Notes: generated by a model from the sequence alone, not told the origin. DNA of 62,205 nt from Bernardetia sp. (GCF_020630935.1 NZ_JAHDIG010000007.1:1-62205), one strand, 5' to 3'; counted from the stretch's first letter, positions 35,379 to 45,829 are shown. Made by a program: numbers and translations.

Positions 35379-38300
35379 TTGCAAAAATTAAAGAAAATAT
35401 ATCATCGTCTTGCGATTTACCTCCGTTGGTTTATGATACGAGTAGGTAGGGTGATTCGCTTTTCGATTAAGTTTTCTTTGGGAGTATTTATTTTTTTATT
35501 GCTCATTACGCTTGTGGCTCAATATTCGGGTACACAGACGTGGGCAGCCAAAATTGGAGCATCTTATTTGAGCGAAAGACTAGGATTTCCTATTACGATA
35601 GAAAGACTTTATTTTTCAGATATTGACAAAATTACGCTCATTGATTTAAAGGTAATTGATAATACAAATAGACTTTTTATAGACTCTGATACGCTCAATG
35701 CAGATTTGGCTTTGCGAAAAATTTTGGAAGGAAAAGTTATTCAGATAGATGATTTGGAATTGCAAGGAACACAGTTTAATATGACACTCAATCCTGCCAC
35801 AGATTCTTGGAATATTAATGAATTAGTCAAGGCGATTGCTGGGCTTTCACCAACAGATACTACTAAAAAAACAAAAGCCATTCCTTTTCTAATCAATAAG
35901 GCTACCTTACGTAACGTTCAGTTTTCACTTCACAATCCTACAAAGGATTCTTTAGAAAATGGACTTTTCGACTACAACCATTTTACCATTAGTCAGATTC
36001 ATGGAGAATTAGACTATTTCAGAGTATATAAAGATACTGTCGAACTCAATGTAAAAAATGGAAGCCTTATTGAGCCATTTGTAGATTTTCCAGTTACAAA
36101 TTTGGATGTCTTTTTCCGATATACGAATAACTCCCTAGAGTTTTTAAATCTTGATGCAAAAATAGGTAAAAGTCATTTGAAAGACACTCTCATTTTTAGA
36201 TACGACAGTACAGCATATTTATCCTACAATTTTATAGACAAAGTAGATATTTATGCTAATCTACAAAATGCCCAACTAGATTTTGAAGATTTAGCACGTT
36301 TTGCTCCCTCGCTTAGGGCTTACGATGAGCGTTTGGTAGCGACAGGCTTAGTGCGTGGTACAGTAGATGACTTGCGTTCTAAAGACCTAAGAATAGATTT
36401 TGCCAATCAAAGTTTTGTTGATGGAAAAGTAGCCATTCGTGGTTTGCCAGACCTTGAAAACTCTTTTCTTGACTTGCGTTTTAAAGATGCTCGTCTGACG
36501 GTTTCAGATATAAAGCAATATATTTCTGCTGCTGATTATCGTACCATTCAGCCGTTGGGAATGGTAAATTTTTCGGGTGAGTTTTTAGGGTTTCCCTCCG
36601 ATTTTGTGGCTAACGGACAATTTAAAACTTCTTTAGGAAATGCCGTTACAGACATTCACTTAAATACGATTGAAAAAACGTATGAAGGACAGTTGAAGTT
36701 AGTTAGATTTCAAGCTGGAAAACTAGCAAGAAGTAGCTTTCTAGGGCAAATTACAGCTAATGGAGAAATAAATGGAAAAGGATTTACAAAAAAAGAAGCT
36801 GATTTAAAAGTAAAGGCAAAAGTAGATAGCATAACGATAAGAAATAAATTTAAAGACTATGCCTATAAAGACATTGCTGTTGATGGACGTTTGAAATATC
36901 CTTCTTTTACTGGAGAACTAACTATCAATGATGCCAATTTGGTGGGAGATATGCGTGGAAAGATAGATTTACAAGATAGCGTAGTGAATGGCAGAATACG
37001 TATTATTAGCTCTGACTTACAAAATATGGGGCTTTCAGATAAAATTGCTAACCTTCAAGGTAATGGAAATTTCAATTTGAAAGGATTGACCCTAAACTCT
37101 ATCACAGGAACAGCAGAAATACGACAAGCAAAAATAGACTACAACAAAAATAAATTAGCACTAAGTGTAATTTCTCTCAATTCTACATTAGAAAATGGTT
37201 TTCGTGATATTCACTTGGAGTCAGATTATATAGATTTAGATATAAAGGGAGAGTTTCAGTTGCAAGATGCTATTGATGATGCTGTTAGTACCTTCAAAGA
37301 ATATCAGTTGGAGTTTCTCAATGATTCAGCCTCACAGGTTTCATATTATGAGAAGAAAAAAGAACAACTGAAAAAAAAACCTGCTGAAAAAACACCTTAT
37401 ACAATAGATTATGCCATTGATGTAAAAAAAATAAATCCTTTAGTTCAGCTTTTTGAACCTAAATTTTTTATTGCATCTGATTCAAAATTTGAAGGGACAT
37501 TTGAGCGTAATTTAGACAAAAATCAAGTAGAATTTACATTAGACGCCTACATTGATTCGCTTTCTTATCAAGACTTAGCTCTCTACAAAACAGATATAAA
37601 ATTAGATGCTATAAAGCCATTAGATTCAATGGGAGTAGATGTTCAGACTAATATTTTCTCTGAAAGACAGTATTATACCTCTGCTATTTCTGCCGAAAAG
37701 CTAAGGTTAGATGCACAGTGGTTTGGAAGAGAAATATTGTTCGATACCTACATAAAAAGACAAACTAAAGACGACAACATTGCTCTCAAAGGTTCGCTCA
37801 ATATTACAGATTCTATTTATTCCCTCAATCTAATCAATCCAGAATTTTTAGTCTTGGGAAATACATGGAGAAGCGATTCATCTGTTAGAATAGGCATACG
37901 TAAAGATGAAATTCGTTTTGAAGATAAGTTTGTTTTGCAAAGTGATAGTCAGCGAATAGAAATATTAGGTAAAATATCTAAAGAACCTAACTCTGTGTTG
38001 AATGTAGGTTTGTTGAATGTAGATTTAGAGCCTTTTGGAATATTTTTGGGGCAAGATTTGGAAGGAAAAGCGAGTGGAGAGGCATTTATTAGTGGGGTGT
38101 ATGACACACTCAAATTAGAAAATAATTTGAATCTGCAAAAAGTAGCGATGGCAGGCATTCCCATCGGAAATCTTCATACTGAATCAGTTTGGAACAGCGA
38201 AGAACAAAAACTCAATATTGAAGCCTATTTAGCGTATGGAAGGCGTGAAGTAGTCGATATTTCTGGATATTATTCGCCAAAAGAAGAGGAAAGTCCTCTA

Positions 38301-39980
38301 AACTTAGATGCCAAAATTATTGGAATGAAATTAAATATTATTGAGCCATTTTTGAATGTGGTGGCAGATGGCTTCAAAGGAGATGTTTATGGAGCAGTAA
38401 AGATAAAGGGAAAGCCCAATCAAATTCGTCTTATCGGAGAGGCTTTCGTAAGTGGAGGTAGTTTTAGGGTAGATTACTTAAATACAATATATCATTTTGA
38501 TGATAAAATCACGTTTACAGAAAATCAAATTGGTGTAGATAGATTGCGCCTCTATGACGATGCTGATAATATTGCCTTTTTAGACGGAGGTATTTATCAC
38601 GATGGCTTTCAAAATTTTGTAATGCAACTGCGTGGAGAAATGACAAAAATGAAAGTATTGGACACCAAACCCATTCATAACGACATTTTCTACGGAACAG
38701 CTTATGCTACTGGAGATTTTGAGCTTTTTGGAGCGTTGGAGCAATTAGGAATAACCATCAATGCCAAAAGCGAAGCAGGAACACGGATTTATTTACCTCT
38801 TTCCAATCCAGAAGCCGTTTCTACACAGTCATTTATTCGTTTTGTCAATCATACAGATTCTACACTGATGGATTCTTTGGAAAGCCGTTTGAAAAAAGAG
38901 GATTTGTCTAGCTTGAAAATGGAATTTAACCTAGATATTACTCCAGATGCTTATATGGAACTTATTTTTGATAAAAAAGTTGGGGATGTAATTCGTGGTA
39001 ATGGAAAAGGAAGGCTAAAGATGATTATCGACACAAAAGGAGATTTCAATATGTACGGAGATGTAGAAATTGTAAAGGGAGCATATAATTTTACGTTTTT
39101 GAATGTTATCAATAAAGAATTTACGGTAGATAGAGGAAGTCATATTACGTGGAGTGGAGACCCTTTTGCAGCACAAGTAGATTTAACAGCAAAATATGAA
39201 CAAATGGCTTCCCTCGCTCCTATCATTACAGCAGCAGACAGTACTGTTTTGGCGAGCCAAGAAGTGAGAAGACGTTATCCAGTGGTAGTGGATTTATTTC
39301 TAAAAGGCGATTTGCTCACACCAGATATTAGCTTTGACATTAATATAAACGAATATCCAGCTCTTATTATAGCAGGAGGAACACCAGTTTCTTTAGAATC
39401 GTATGTGGCAGCCTTCAAAACTCGTATTCAGAACGACGACCAAGAGATGAACAAACAAGTGTTTAGTCTGATTTTGCTACGGCGTTTGTCAGCCCAAAAT
39501 GCTTTTGAAGGAATCAATCAGTCGGCTGGAAGTAGTGTGAGCGAACTTTTGTCCAACCAACTAAGTAATCTCATTTCCCAAGTCGATGAAAATTTAGAAA
39601 TTGATTTGAATGTGCAAGGACTTGATGCAGAGGCTTTAAACACATTACAACTGCGTCTTTCCTATTCCTTTTTTGAGGGAAGAGTACGTGTAACTCGTGA
39701 AGGAGCATTTACCAACGTACAAAATCAAGCCAACCTTGCTAGCATAGCAGGAGACTGGACAGTAGAATATCTGATTTTGCCAGATGGAAAACTGCGTATG
39801 AAAGCCTATCATAAGAACAACATCAATACCTTCAACACAGCCTTAGAAAATAATTCTACAGCAGGAGCAAGTTTGTTAAAAATCTTTACCTTCGATAGTT
39901 TTAAGGAGCTTTTTAAGTTTAAAAAGAAGAAAAAGAAAACACCTTTTATTCAAGACAATGAAATTCGGATTGAGGAATAA
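35379..39980 (+). CDS. TamB-like (DUF490) envelope assembly/lipid transport protein
   Basis: A 1533-residue AsmA/TamB-like protein: an N-terminal transmembrane helix (residues about 28-48) followed by a very long beta-rich periplasmic region and the conserved C-terminal TamB domain, with GSHITWSGDPFAAQVDLTAKYE, the L-L-F...ELLSNQLSNLISQVDENLEIDLNV stretch and a final RVRVTREGAF. Such proteins form a hydrophobic groove carrying phospholipids or helping outer-membrane proteins across the periplasm. Start is TTG at 35379; the alternative ATG at 35433 would cut into the basic N-terminus. No BamA/TamA partner gene adjacent. Single gene or first of two with the small protein at 40017. Confidence 0.9.
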   Translation: MQKLKKIYHRLAIYLRWFMIRVGRVIRFSIKFSLGVFIFLLLITLVAQYSGTQTWAAKIGASYLSERLGFPITIERLYFSDIDKITLIDLKVIDNTNRLFIDSDTLNADLALRKILEGKVIQIDDLELQGTQFNMTLNPATDSWNINELVKAIAGLSPTDTTKKTKAIPFLINKATLRNVQFSLHNPTKDSLENGLFDYNHFTISQIHGELDYFRVYKDTVELNVKNGSLIEPFVDFPVTNLDVFFRYTNNSLEFLNLDAKIGKSHLKDTLIFRYDSTAYLSYNFIDKVDIYANLQNAQLDFEDLARFAPSLRAYDERLVATGLVRGTVDDLRSKDLRIDFANQSFVDGKVAIRGLPDLENSFLDLRFKDARLTVSDIKQYISAADYRTIQPLGMVNFSGEFLGFPSDFVANGQFKTSLGNAVTDIHLNTIEKTYEGQLKLVRFQAGKLARSSFLGQITANGEINGKGFTKKEADLKVKAKVDSITIRNKFKDYAYKDIAVDGRLKYPSFTGELTINDANLVGDMRGKIDLQDSVVNGRIRIISSDLQNMGLSDKIANLQGNGNFNLKGLTLNSITGTAEIRQAKIDYNKNKLALSVISLNSTLENGFRDIHLESDYIDLDIKGEFQLQDAIDDAVSTFKEYQLEFLNDSASQVSYYEKKKEQLKKKPAEKTPYTIDYAIDVKKINPLVQLFEPKFFIASDSKFEGTFERNLDKNQVEFTLDAYIDSLSYQDLALYKTDIKLDAIKPLDSMGVDVQTNIFSERQYYTSAISAEKLRLDAQWFGREILFDTYIKRQTKDDNIALKGSLNITDSIYSLNLINPEFLVLGNTWRSDSSVRIGIRKDEIRFEDKFVLQSDSQRIEILGKISKEPNSVLNVGLLNVDLEPFGIFLGQDLEGKASGEAFISGVYDTLKLENNLNLQKVAMAGIPIGNLHTESVWNSEEQKLNIEAYLAYGRREVVDISGYYSPKEEESPLNLDAKIIGMKLNIIEPFLNVVADGFKGDVYGAVKIKGKPNQIRLIGEAFVSGGSFRVDYLNTIYHFDDKITFTENQIGVDRLRLYDDADNIAFLDGGIYHDGFQNFVMQLRGEMTKMKVLDTKPIHNDIFYGTAYATGDFELFGALEQLGITINAKSEAGTRIYLPLSNPEAVSTQSFIRFVNHTDSTLMDSLESRLKKEDLSSLKMEFNLDITPDAYMELIFDKKVGDVIRGNGKGRLKMIIDTKGDFNMYGDVEIVKGAYNFTFLNVINKEFTVDRGSHITWSGDPFAAQVDLTAKYEQMASLAPIITAADSTVLASQEVRRRYPVVVDLFLKGDLLTPDISFDININEYPALIIAGGTPVSLESYVAAFKTRIQNDDQEMNKQVFSLILLRRLSAQNAFEGINQSAGSSVSELLSNQLSNLISQVDENLEIDLNVQGLDAEALNTLQLRLSYSFFEGRVRVTREGAFTNVQNQANLASIAGDWTVEYLILPDGKLRMKAYHKNNINTFNTALENNSTAGASLLKIFTFDSFKELFKFKKKKKKTPFIQDNEIRIEE

Positions 39981-40016
39981 ATTTTAGAAAAAAAACAAAT
40001 TACAATAACTACCAAA

Positions 40017-40565
40017 ATGAAAGCTCTATTTTTATATTTTCTACTTCTTTCTTTTTCTGTAATACAGTCTTCTAATCTATCAACTAAAGACAATAAGACT
40101 ACAACTTGTGAGAGCTTACAAAAAATTGTCTCTTACCTTAAAGAAACCATTCCAAGTAATGAAAATCTACCAAACACATTTCATTTTTCTTTAGATTGTG
40201 AAAAAGGTAAAGTATATGGATTTAATATTCACGACATGCTAGATACTACTAACTATATTCAATATCGTAAGGGTAGATTTAATATAGTACCAAATCACTT
40301 ATACCACGTTTATGCATGGGAATATGCATTGAGTACAAGTAATTTGATATACATAGAAGAAAATGGTAAAATTACTTTTTTTGAGGCAGTAAATTGTACA
40401 AACAGAGGAAATAGTTTAGAAGATGTAGAAAAATTTATCAAAAGCACGATTACTGATGAAGACAAAAAGCAAGAACTCTTGAAAGTATTACCTTCCTACA
40501 GAGAATTTGGATATTATCTGCAAGGGTGTGGACTGGCTACCATCTGGGAATGTGAACAGAATTAA
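40017..40565 (+). CDS. Hypothetical secreted protein
   Basis: A 182-residue protein with a signal peptide (LFLYFLLLSFSVIQSS). The mature part has five cysteines (TTCESL, LDCEKG, VNCTNRG, GCGLATIWECEQN) and no family I recognise. 36 bases downstream of the TamB-like gene, so it may share its message, but there is no clear functional tie. Likely periplasmic or outer-membrane associated. Confidence 0.6.
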   Translation: MKALFLYFLLLSFSVIQSSNLSTKDNKTTTCESLQKIVSYLKETIPSNENLPNTFHFSLDCEKGKVYGFNIHDMLDTTNYIQYRKGRFNIVPNHLYHVYAWEYALSTSNLIYIEENGKITFFEAVNCTNRGNSLEDVEKFIKSTITDEDKKQELLKVLPSYREFGYYLQGCGLATIWECEQN

Positions 40566-40611
40566 TATGAAATTATAGCACCAAGACTTACCTGTAAGAT
40601 AAATTACATTA

Positions 40612-41730
40612 CTACCCCACATCCCAAGATTGCATAAAAGCAAAGTCAGATTTTTTCAGTCCGAGCCACTCTAAGGCAGAACCACTAAGGAGTTGTTCTT
40701 TTTTCTTATCGTCATAATCCATCGAATGAATCAGTTTTCCGGGTTGTAGCTCGCCTAATGGAAATGGATAATCTGTTCCCAAACACACACGATTTGCTCC
40801 CATCAGATTGACAATATAATCTAGCATTTCAGGACTGTGTACCAAAGAATCTAAATAGAATTTTCCTAGATAGTCTTTTGGAGCAATCGGATTATCGACA
40901 GCACACAAATCTGGACGTACATCAAAACCGTGTTGGATGCGCCCAATTGTAGCAGGAAAAGAACCACCACCGTGAGCAAAGGCAACTTTAAGATTCGGTA
41001 GTTTTTCAAATACACCTCCAAAAATCATAGAACAGATGGCTAGGCTCGTCTCGGCAGGCATTCCAACCAGCCACGGCAGCCAATATTTAGGCATTTTACT
41101 CGTTCCCATCATATCCCACGGATGCACAAAAATAGAGGCTCCCAGTTCTGCTGCTGCCTCAAAAACAGGAAAAAGTTCTGGCGCATCCAAATTCCAATCC
41201 ATAATATGAGAACCAATCTCTACGCCTGCTAGTCCTAGTTCTTTTACACACCTTTCCATTTCTTTTATTGCTAAATCTGGTGCTTGCATAGGAATTGTTC
41301 CCAAACCCACAAAACGGTCTGGATAATCCCTCACAATCCCTGCAATATGTTCGTTTAGCATTTTTGATAAATCCCACGTATGTTCTGGCTTTGCCCAATA
41401 CCCAAACATCACAGGAACAGTAGAAAGCACCTGTACATCTACGTGCTGATGATTACACTCTTGCATTCTCTTTTCTGCCGACCAACAGTTATCCTCTACT
41501 TCACGAAAAAAACGGTCGTCCATCATCATTCTAGCACAGCAAGGTTTGTGATGTTCTAAGTGAATAAAACCTCCATAGCCATAACGTTCACGCAAGTTAG
41601 GCAGACGTTCAGGCAGAATGTGTGTATGAATATCTATGGTAAAAAGATTAGATGAAGGCGTAAATATTTCTTGTTTTTTCTGTACTGTGTCTGGCGTATT
41701 CGGATTGTGTGTGTTGGGCGTGGTTTGCAT
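40612..41730 (-). CDS. 2-amino-3-carboxymuconate-6-semialdehyde decarboxylase (ACMSD)
   Basis: A 372-residue amidohydrolase-fold decarboxylase of the kynurenine pathway, turning ACMS into 2-aminomuconate semialdehyde and so steering tryptophan breakdown away from NAD synthesis. The zinc site is visible: IDIHTH (H35, H37), FVHPWDM and LGTDYPFPLG. The ACMSD-specific blocks KPCCARMM, QVLSTVPVMFGYWAK and AFAHGGGSFPATIGRI are all present. About 35 residues longer than animal ACMSD because of an N-terminal Pro/Thr-rich tail (TTPNTHNPNTPDT). No other kynurenine genes are adjacent; a RidA-family gene that might act later in the route lies at 10234. Confidence 0.92.
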   Translation of the reverse strand: MQTTPNTHNPNTPDTVQKKQEIFTPSSNLFTIDIHTHILPERLPNLRERYGYGGFIHLEHHKPCCARMMMDDRFFREVEDNCWSAEKRMQECNHQHVDVQVLSTVPVMFGYWAKPEHTWDLSKMLNEHIAGIVRDYPDRFVGLGTIPMQAPDLAIKEMERCVKELGLAGVEIGSHIMDWNLDAPELFPVFEAAAELGASIFVHPWDMMGTSKMPKYWLPWLVGMPAETSLAICSMIFGGVFEKLPNLKVAFAHGGGSFPATIGRIQHGFDVRPDLCAVDNPIAPKDYLGKFYLDSLVHSPEMLDYIVNLMGANRVCLGTDYPFPLGELQPGKLIHSMDYDDKKKEQLLSGSALEWLGLKKSDFAFMQSWDVG

Positions 41731-42161
41731 TCCTTTTTGTAGAGTGATATTTTAAATTCTGAAAAAGTAAGCTAATTTAAAGAATTGCTAAGGGTTTTCA
41801 AAAAAATATATTAGTGTAAACTATCGTCGATGGGGACACTGACAATAGCGAATAGGGTTGATTAGTGAATAATGGATAAGACTTGTAGGATTTGAAATTC
41901 AGATAAATGAAAGACGACGAAGTCAAACATAAAATATCCTTCTTGAATAATTTGCTTTTATGTTTAAAAGTCAGTTAAATTGCAACAAAAGTCTTTTTTT
42001 AATTTGAAATTAAATAAAGTGTATAATTTAAAAAGTCAGTTTTTAGATTATTGAATCAACTCTTTCAAAAAAATATCCGTTGCATTATCAAACGTTAGTT
42101 CAGCGTAGCTAACCGATAGCTCGGCGCAGCCAATTATCCATTTTTAATCGTTCGTTTACTT
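41731..42161. other. Intergenic region with agcgtagctaa-type repeats
   Basis: 431 bases without a gene. Near the right end two units of the dispersed family seen at 20017-20087 occur: ttcagcgtagctaacc at 42099 and tcggcgcagccaatta at 42121, separated by cgatagc. The rest is AT-rich and shows nothing further. Confidence 0.55.
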
Positions 42162-43487
42162 ATGTTTTTCAATCTAAAAGGTTCAAGGCAATTCCGAGAG
42201 GAAATAGAAGGTTGGGTCAAGGAAGATATTATCTCTTCAACCCAAGCCGAACAACTTTCTCAAAAATACGAACTACCAAAACTGGGAGAAGCTCCTCCTT
42301 TTTATAAAGATTCTAGTTTTATCTTGAAGGCTGTAGCTATTCTTATTGGTGTGGCTGGTCTGATGCTCGTTATTGCTCAAAACTGGGACGATTTGCCTAT
42401 CGTTGCTAGAATGCTGACAGGACTTATTCCACTTTTTGCTGCTTACGCTTGGGGTTTTTGGAAAATACAACAAAATGATGAACAGACGGCTGAACTAGCT
42501 TTTTTACTCGCTTCGCTTCTTTTTGGCGTAAATATTATGTTGCAGGCACAGATATTTCATATCTCATCTTATTTTCCAAATGGTGTTTTGTGGTGGATAT
42601 TAGGAACTGTTCCTACAATGCTCTATTTCAGAAGTAAAATTATTGCCATTATTTTTCATGGTTTGTTTATTCTTTGGATTTCTCTGCAAATGGAATATAT
42701 GCAGTTTTCAGTGTGGCTGCCTATTTTAATGCTTGTCTTTGGTTATATGCTTTATATTCGTCCGAATGTACTTTTACTTGTTGGAATATTTGTTAGTTTA
42801 TATTTAGGCGTAATGAACAGTGTTTCAGCTATTTATCAAGAACGTTTTTTCAGAGTTGTAGATGAAGGCTATTATATGTTTGGACTTAGTTATCTGTTGT
42901 TTTTCTTAGGAGTATTTTCATTCTTGAAAGACAAGTATTCAGAAACTATTCAGAGAAATATTCAAAATCTGCTGCGTTTTGCTTTTGTGTTTGTGCTGTT
43001 TTTATTCACTTTTAGAGATGTTGTGGAAGAAATTACTGGTGAGCGTGGCATCAAAAGTTTCATCTATGGAGACTCTGAAATAAATTATTTAGTGGTTGGA
43101 ATTATGGTCTTGATTTCGATAGCCGTTTATGCCTATTCAGTATTTATCAAAGAGAAAAAAATCAATTTTAAGACAGTTTTTCCATTAGCACTTTTGGTTA
43201 TACTCTCATTCCCTTTATTATCCACAGGAACATCTGATAAGGCTTTAGCTATTTTCTATAACATTGTTTTGCTGGGTTTATCCATTTGGAAAATATATGA
43301 TGGCATTCAACATCAACAAAAAGGCGATTTTATGACAGGTATTTTTTATCTCTTGATGTTGGCACTTGCTCGTTATTTTGATTTGTTTGAAAACTACGTC
43401 ATCACAGGTATTTTATTTATTGTCTTAGGACTCGGACTATATTTTATCAACAACTTTTGGAATAAAAAATTTAGCCAAGCAAAATAA
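42162..43487 (+). CDS. DUF2157 membrane protein
   Basis: A 441-residue protein with the DUF2157 layout: a soluble N-terminal helix pair (WVKEDIISSTQAEQLSQKY), then about 12 transmembrane helices, the first containing AVAILIGVAGLMLVIAQNWDDLP, the family hallmark, and MLTGLIPLFAAYAWG after it. The family has no known function. Nine bases upstream of the GDYXXLXY gene with which DUF2157 proteins are commonly paired, so an operon and shared complex are likely. Confidence 0.88.
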   Translation: MFFNLKGSRQFREEIEGWVKEDIISSTQAEQLSQKYELPKLGEAPPFYKDSSFILKAVAILIGVAGLMLVIAQNWDDLPIVARMLTGLIPLFAAYAWGFWKIQQNDEQTAELAFLLASLLFGVNIMLQAQIFHISSYFPNGVLWWILGTVPTMLYFRSKIIAIIFHGLFILWISLQMEYMQFSVWLPILMLVFGYMLYIRPNVLLLVGIFVSLYLGVMNSVSAIYQERFFRVVDEGYYMFGLSYLLFFLGVFSFLKDKYSETIQRNIQNLLRFAFVFVLFLFTFRDVVEEITGERGIKSFIYGDSEINYLVVGIMVLISIAVYAYSVFIKEKKINFKTVFPLALLVILSFPLLSTGTSDKALAIFYNIVLLGLSIWKIYDGIQHQQKGDFMTGIFYLLMLALARYFDLFENYVITGILFIVLGLGLYFINNFWNKKFSQAK

Positions 43488-43495
43488 ACGAAACT

Positions 43496-44089
43496 ATGAA
43501 GAATAAATCATTAATATATTTTGTCATACTTTTTCAAGTATTAGTACTAGGAGGAATGTTTGCTAAAGCATTTTATCCGATGATGGTCGGAACGCCTATC
43601 AAATTAAAAGTTCTACCAATTGACCCTCGTGATTTGTTTAGAGGAAATTATGTCAATCTACAATACGACTTTAGTCAGATGAACTTAGATTCTCTACAAC
43701 ACAACTTAGATTCAGCAACACTTTCCACACTTACGTATGGCGATGAGCTTTTTATAGAACTTGCCTTAGATGACAACAAGGAATTTTATAAAACAGTTGG
43801 AGTTTGGACAAAAGCAGAGAAAAAATCAAATCCTAAAAACGTATTAATCAAGGGAACAAGAGAAAAAGACACCTTTAGTTTTTGGAGTAAAAATTATAAT
43901 TATATAAGAGTTTCGGCAGGGGTTGAATCCTTTTTTACCAAAAAAGATAATGCCTTAGACTTGGAGGACAAAATGCGTCGAAATTGGTCGTTTGATGAGA
44001 ATAAGGAAGAATATGTTGTGTGGTCTGAAATATATGTAACCGAAGAAGGAGCAGCCAGAATGAGCAACATTGATTTTAGAAAGAAGTAA
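43496..44089 (+). CDS. GDYXXLXY domain protein
   Basis: A 197-residue protein with one N-terminal membrane helix and the family motif in the form PRDLFRGNYVNLQYDFS (GNYVNLQY instead of GDYxxLxY). A later EIYVTEEGAARMSNI stretch ends the domain. The domain is periplasmic, function unknown, nearly always next to DUF2157 genes, as here. Closed by a strong bidirectional terminator. Confidence 0.85.
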   Translation: MKNKSLIYFVILFQVLVLGGMFAKAFYPMMVGTPIKLKVLPIDPRDLFRGNYVNLQYDFSQMNLDSLQHNLDSATLSTLTYGDELFIELALDDNKEFYKTVGVWTKAEKKSNPKNVLIKGTREKDTFSFWSKNYNYIRVSAGVESFFTKKDNALDLEDKMRRNWSFDENKEEYVVWSEIYVTEEGAARMSNIDFRKK

Positions 44090-44102
44090 AATTTACTTGA
44101 TT

Positions 44103-44148
44103 ACTTTTCCACAGCAATAGGCTTACAAACCTATTGCTGTGGAAAAGT
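44103..44148. terminator. Bidirectional terminator, 19-bp perfect stem
   Basis: Bases 44103-44121 and 44130-44148 pair perfectly over 19 bp around cttacaaa. It serves the converging genes ending at 44089 and 44159. Confidence 0.92.
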
Positions 44149-44158
44149 GATATGTTTT

Positions 44159-45829
44159 TTATTCAATCCTTTCAAATAAAATATCTTTTACTGTTCCTTC
44201 GGCTGCAACTTTAAAAGCGTGAATTTTGCCATTCTTATTTCTTTTAAATGAAAGACGCATTCTACGACCTGTTCCAAACTCGTCTTTTCTCCTTGAAGAA
44301 AGCAGTATATTTTCATTATTTGGGAATGAAAGAACCAAATTACCTTTTTCTTGAAAAATATGATAGGTAATATCTAATTCATCAGAATAAAACTTTCCTA
44401 CATATTCTTTTGTATTGAATTTTTCTGCTGGAAATAGCTCTACCTTTTCAAAATAAAAACGTGCACCCCCAAAATCTACTCCTAGGTCTATATCTGAATT
44501 TTGGTTGTTTTTTGAAGTGTTATAAAATGCATAGACCACATTTTTAGCATTGAGGCGATGTAATGTATTTTCAGAACTTGAAATGAGTGGAACAGCAGTA
44601 TTTCCCATATTCGTCTTGACTTTCAGTGTATCGTTTTCAATAAAGAAGTTCATCAGCAAATCACTATTTTTTTCTTGATAGCTGCCTACAAACTTTTCTA
44701 GTTCTGACTTTGAGTGTTGATAGATAGATTGTTCGTTTGTTTCTGTAACAGTTTCTGCATTATTATTAATTTCATCTAAAATATTGAATGCTATGCCTTG
44801 TGCATTGATATGTTCAGAGTTAGCATACACCATAATTGACATTTTTTCTTTAGGAATACATATAAAATGAGAACGCATGCCTATATCCCTTCCTCCATGT
44901 TCTATTACAGTCTTTCCTGCATATTCCCAAACAAAAACGCCACGAGCTTGTGTTATTTCAGAACCATCATTTAAAGCATCTTTTGTAGTTAGAAACTTTG
45001 CAATATATGCAAATGGATGAGCATTGTCTAAGAAAATTTTTGACCACTCCGATATATCCGAAATTGTTGTTTTTACTCCCCCTGCCCCAACACATAAAGT
45101 TAAAGATTTTGGATGTTTATATTCTTTGCCATCAAAATAATATCCACAGGCTTTATTAGAAACAACTTCTTCTAAGTCTTTTCTATAAAATGTGTTTTTC
45201 ATTCCCAAAGGTTCAAAAAGCTGATCTTTTGCAAAATCTGCTATTGTTTTTCCAGAAACTCGTTCTACAATCAGAGCTAAAAAGACATAATTTGTATTAG
45301 AATAAAGCATTTTTTTTCCTGCTATTCCATTGACATCACGCTGACGAAACATAAGATTTTGAATCATTTCATTCGTATAACCTCTATGTTCATAATCAAA
45401 CCCTTGTAAACTCAAAAGTACATTGTGATTTCGAATGCCACTAGTATGATTTAGAAGGTGTTTTATACGGATAGGTTTTTCATATACTTTTAGTTCTGGA
45501 ATATATTTTCTGATGTCCTCCTCCACACTTAAGAGTTTTTGTTTTTCCAAAACAGCGATACAAGCAGCCGTAAATTGCTTCGTAACTGAAGCTAAACCAA
45601 TAATTGTACTGTCGTTAAAAGGAACATTATATTCTAAATTTGCCAAGCCTGTATAGTTGTGATAGACTAATTTATTGTTTTTTGTAATGCCAACTGTAAC
45701 CCCAAGTTGTTGGTTTTCAGTATTTTTTTGAATAATAGAATCTACTTCTGCTTGCCAATCCGATTGAGCGTAAGCAGAAAACATGATAAAATGAAATATA
45801 AAGGCAGAGATGAAAATTAAATTTCTCAT
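44159..45829 (-). CDS. Serine hydrolase of the beta-lactamase/PBP class C family
   Basis: A 556-residue secreted protein. Signal peptide (IFHFIMFSAYAQ). The catalytic domain (residues about 25-345) has SVTK (S81, K84), Y176 in LYSNTNY and the third motif HGGRD. The C-terminal 200 residues are beta-rich with two repeats of a lipocalin-like type (FVGSYQEKNSDLLM, YVGKFYSDELDITY). Such proteins are esterases, D-amino-acid peptidases or lactamases acting outside the cytoplasm. No carbapenemase or AmpC-like context, so antibiotic resistance should not be inferred. Confidence 0.9.
   Translation of the reverse strand: MRNLIFISAFIFHFIMFSAYAQSDWQAEVDSIIQKNTENQQLGVTVGITKNNKLVYHNYTGLANLEYNVPFNDSTIIGLASVTKQFTAACIAVLEKQKLLSVEEDIRKYIPELKVYEKPIRIKHLLNHTSGIRNHNVLLSLQGFDYEHRGYTNEMIQNLMFRQRDVNGIAGKKMLYSNTNYVFLALIVERVSGKTIADFAKDQLFEPLGMKNTFYRKDLEEVVSNKACGYYFDGKEYKHPKSLTLCVGAGGVKTTISDISEWSKIFLDNAHPFAYIAKFLTTKDALNDGSEITQARGVFVWEYAGKTVIEHGGRDIGMRSHFICIPKEKMSIMVYANSEHINAQGIAFNILDEINNNAETVTETNEQSIYQHSKSELEKFVGSYQEKNSDLLMNFFIENDTLKVKTNMGNTAVPLISSSENTLHRLNAKNVVYAFYNTSKNNQNSDIDLGVDFGGARFYFEKVELFPAEKFNTKEYVGKFYSDELDITYHIFQEKGNLVLSFPNNENILLSSRRKDEFGTGRRMRLSFKRNKNGKIHAFKVAAEGTVKDILFERIE

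Noticed and set aside
44159-45829. Class C beta-lactamase resistance gene
   Set aside because: Only the general serine-hydrolase motifs are present, with a large extra C-terminal domain; no ampR or resistance context.
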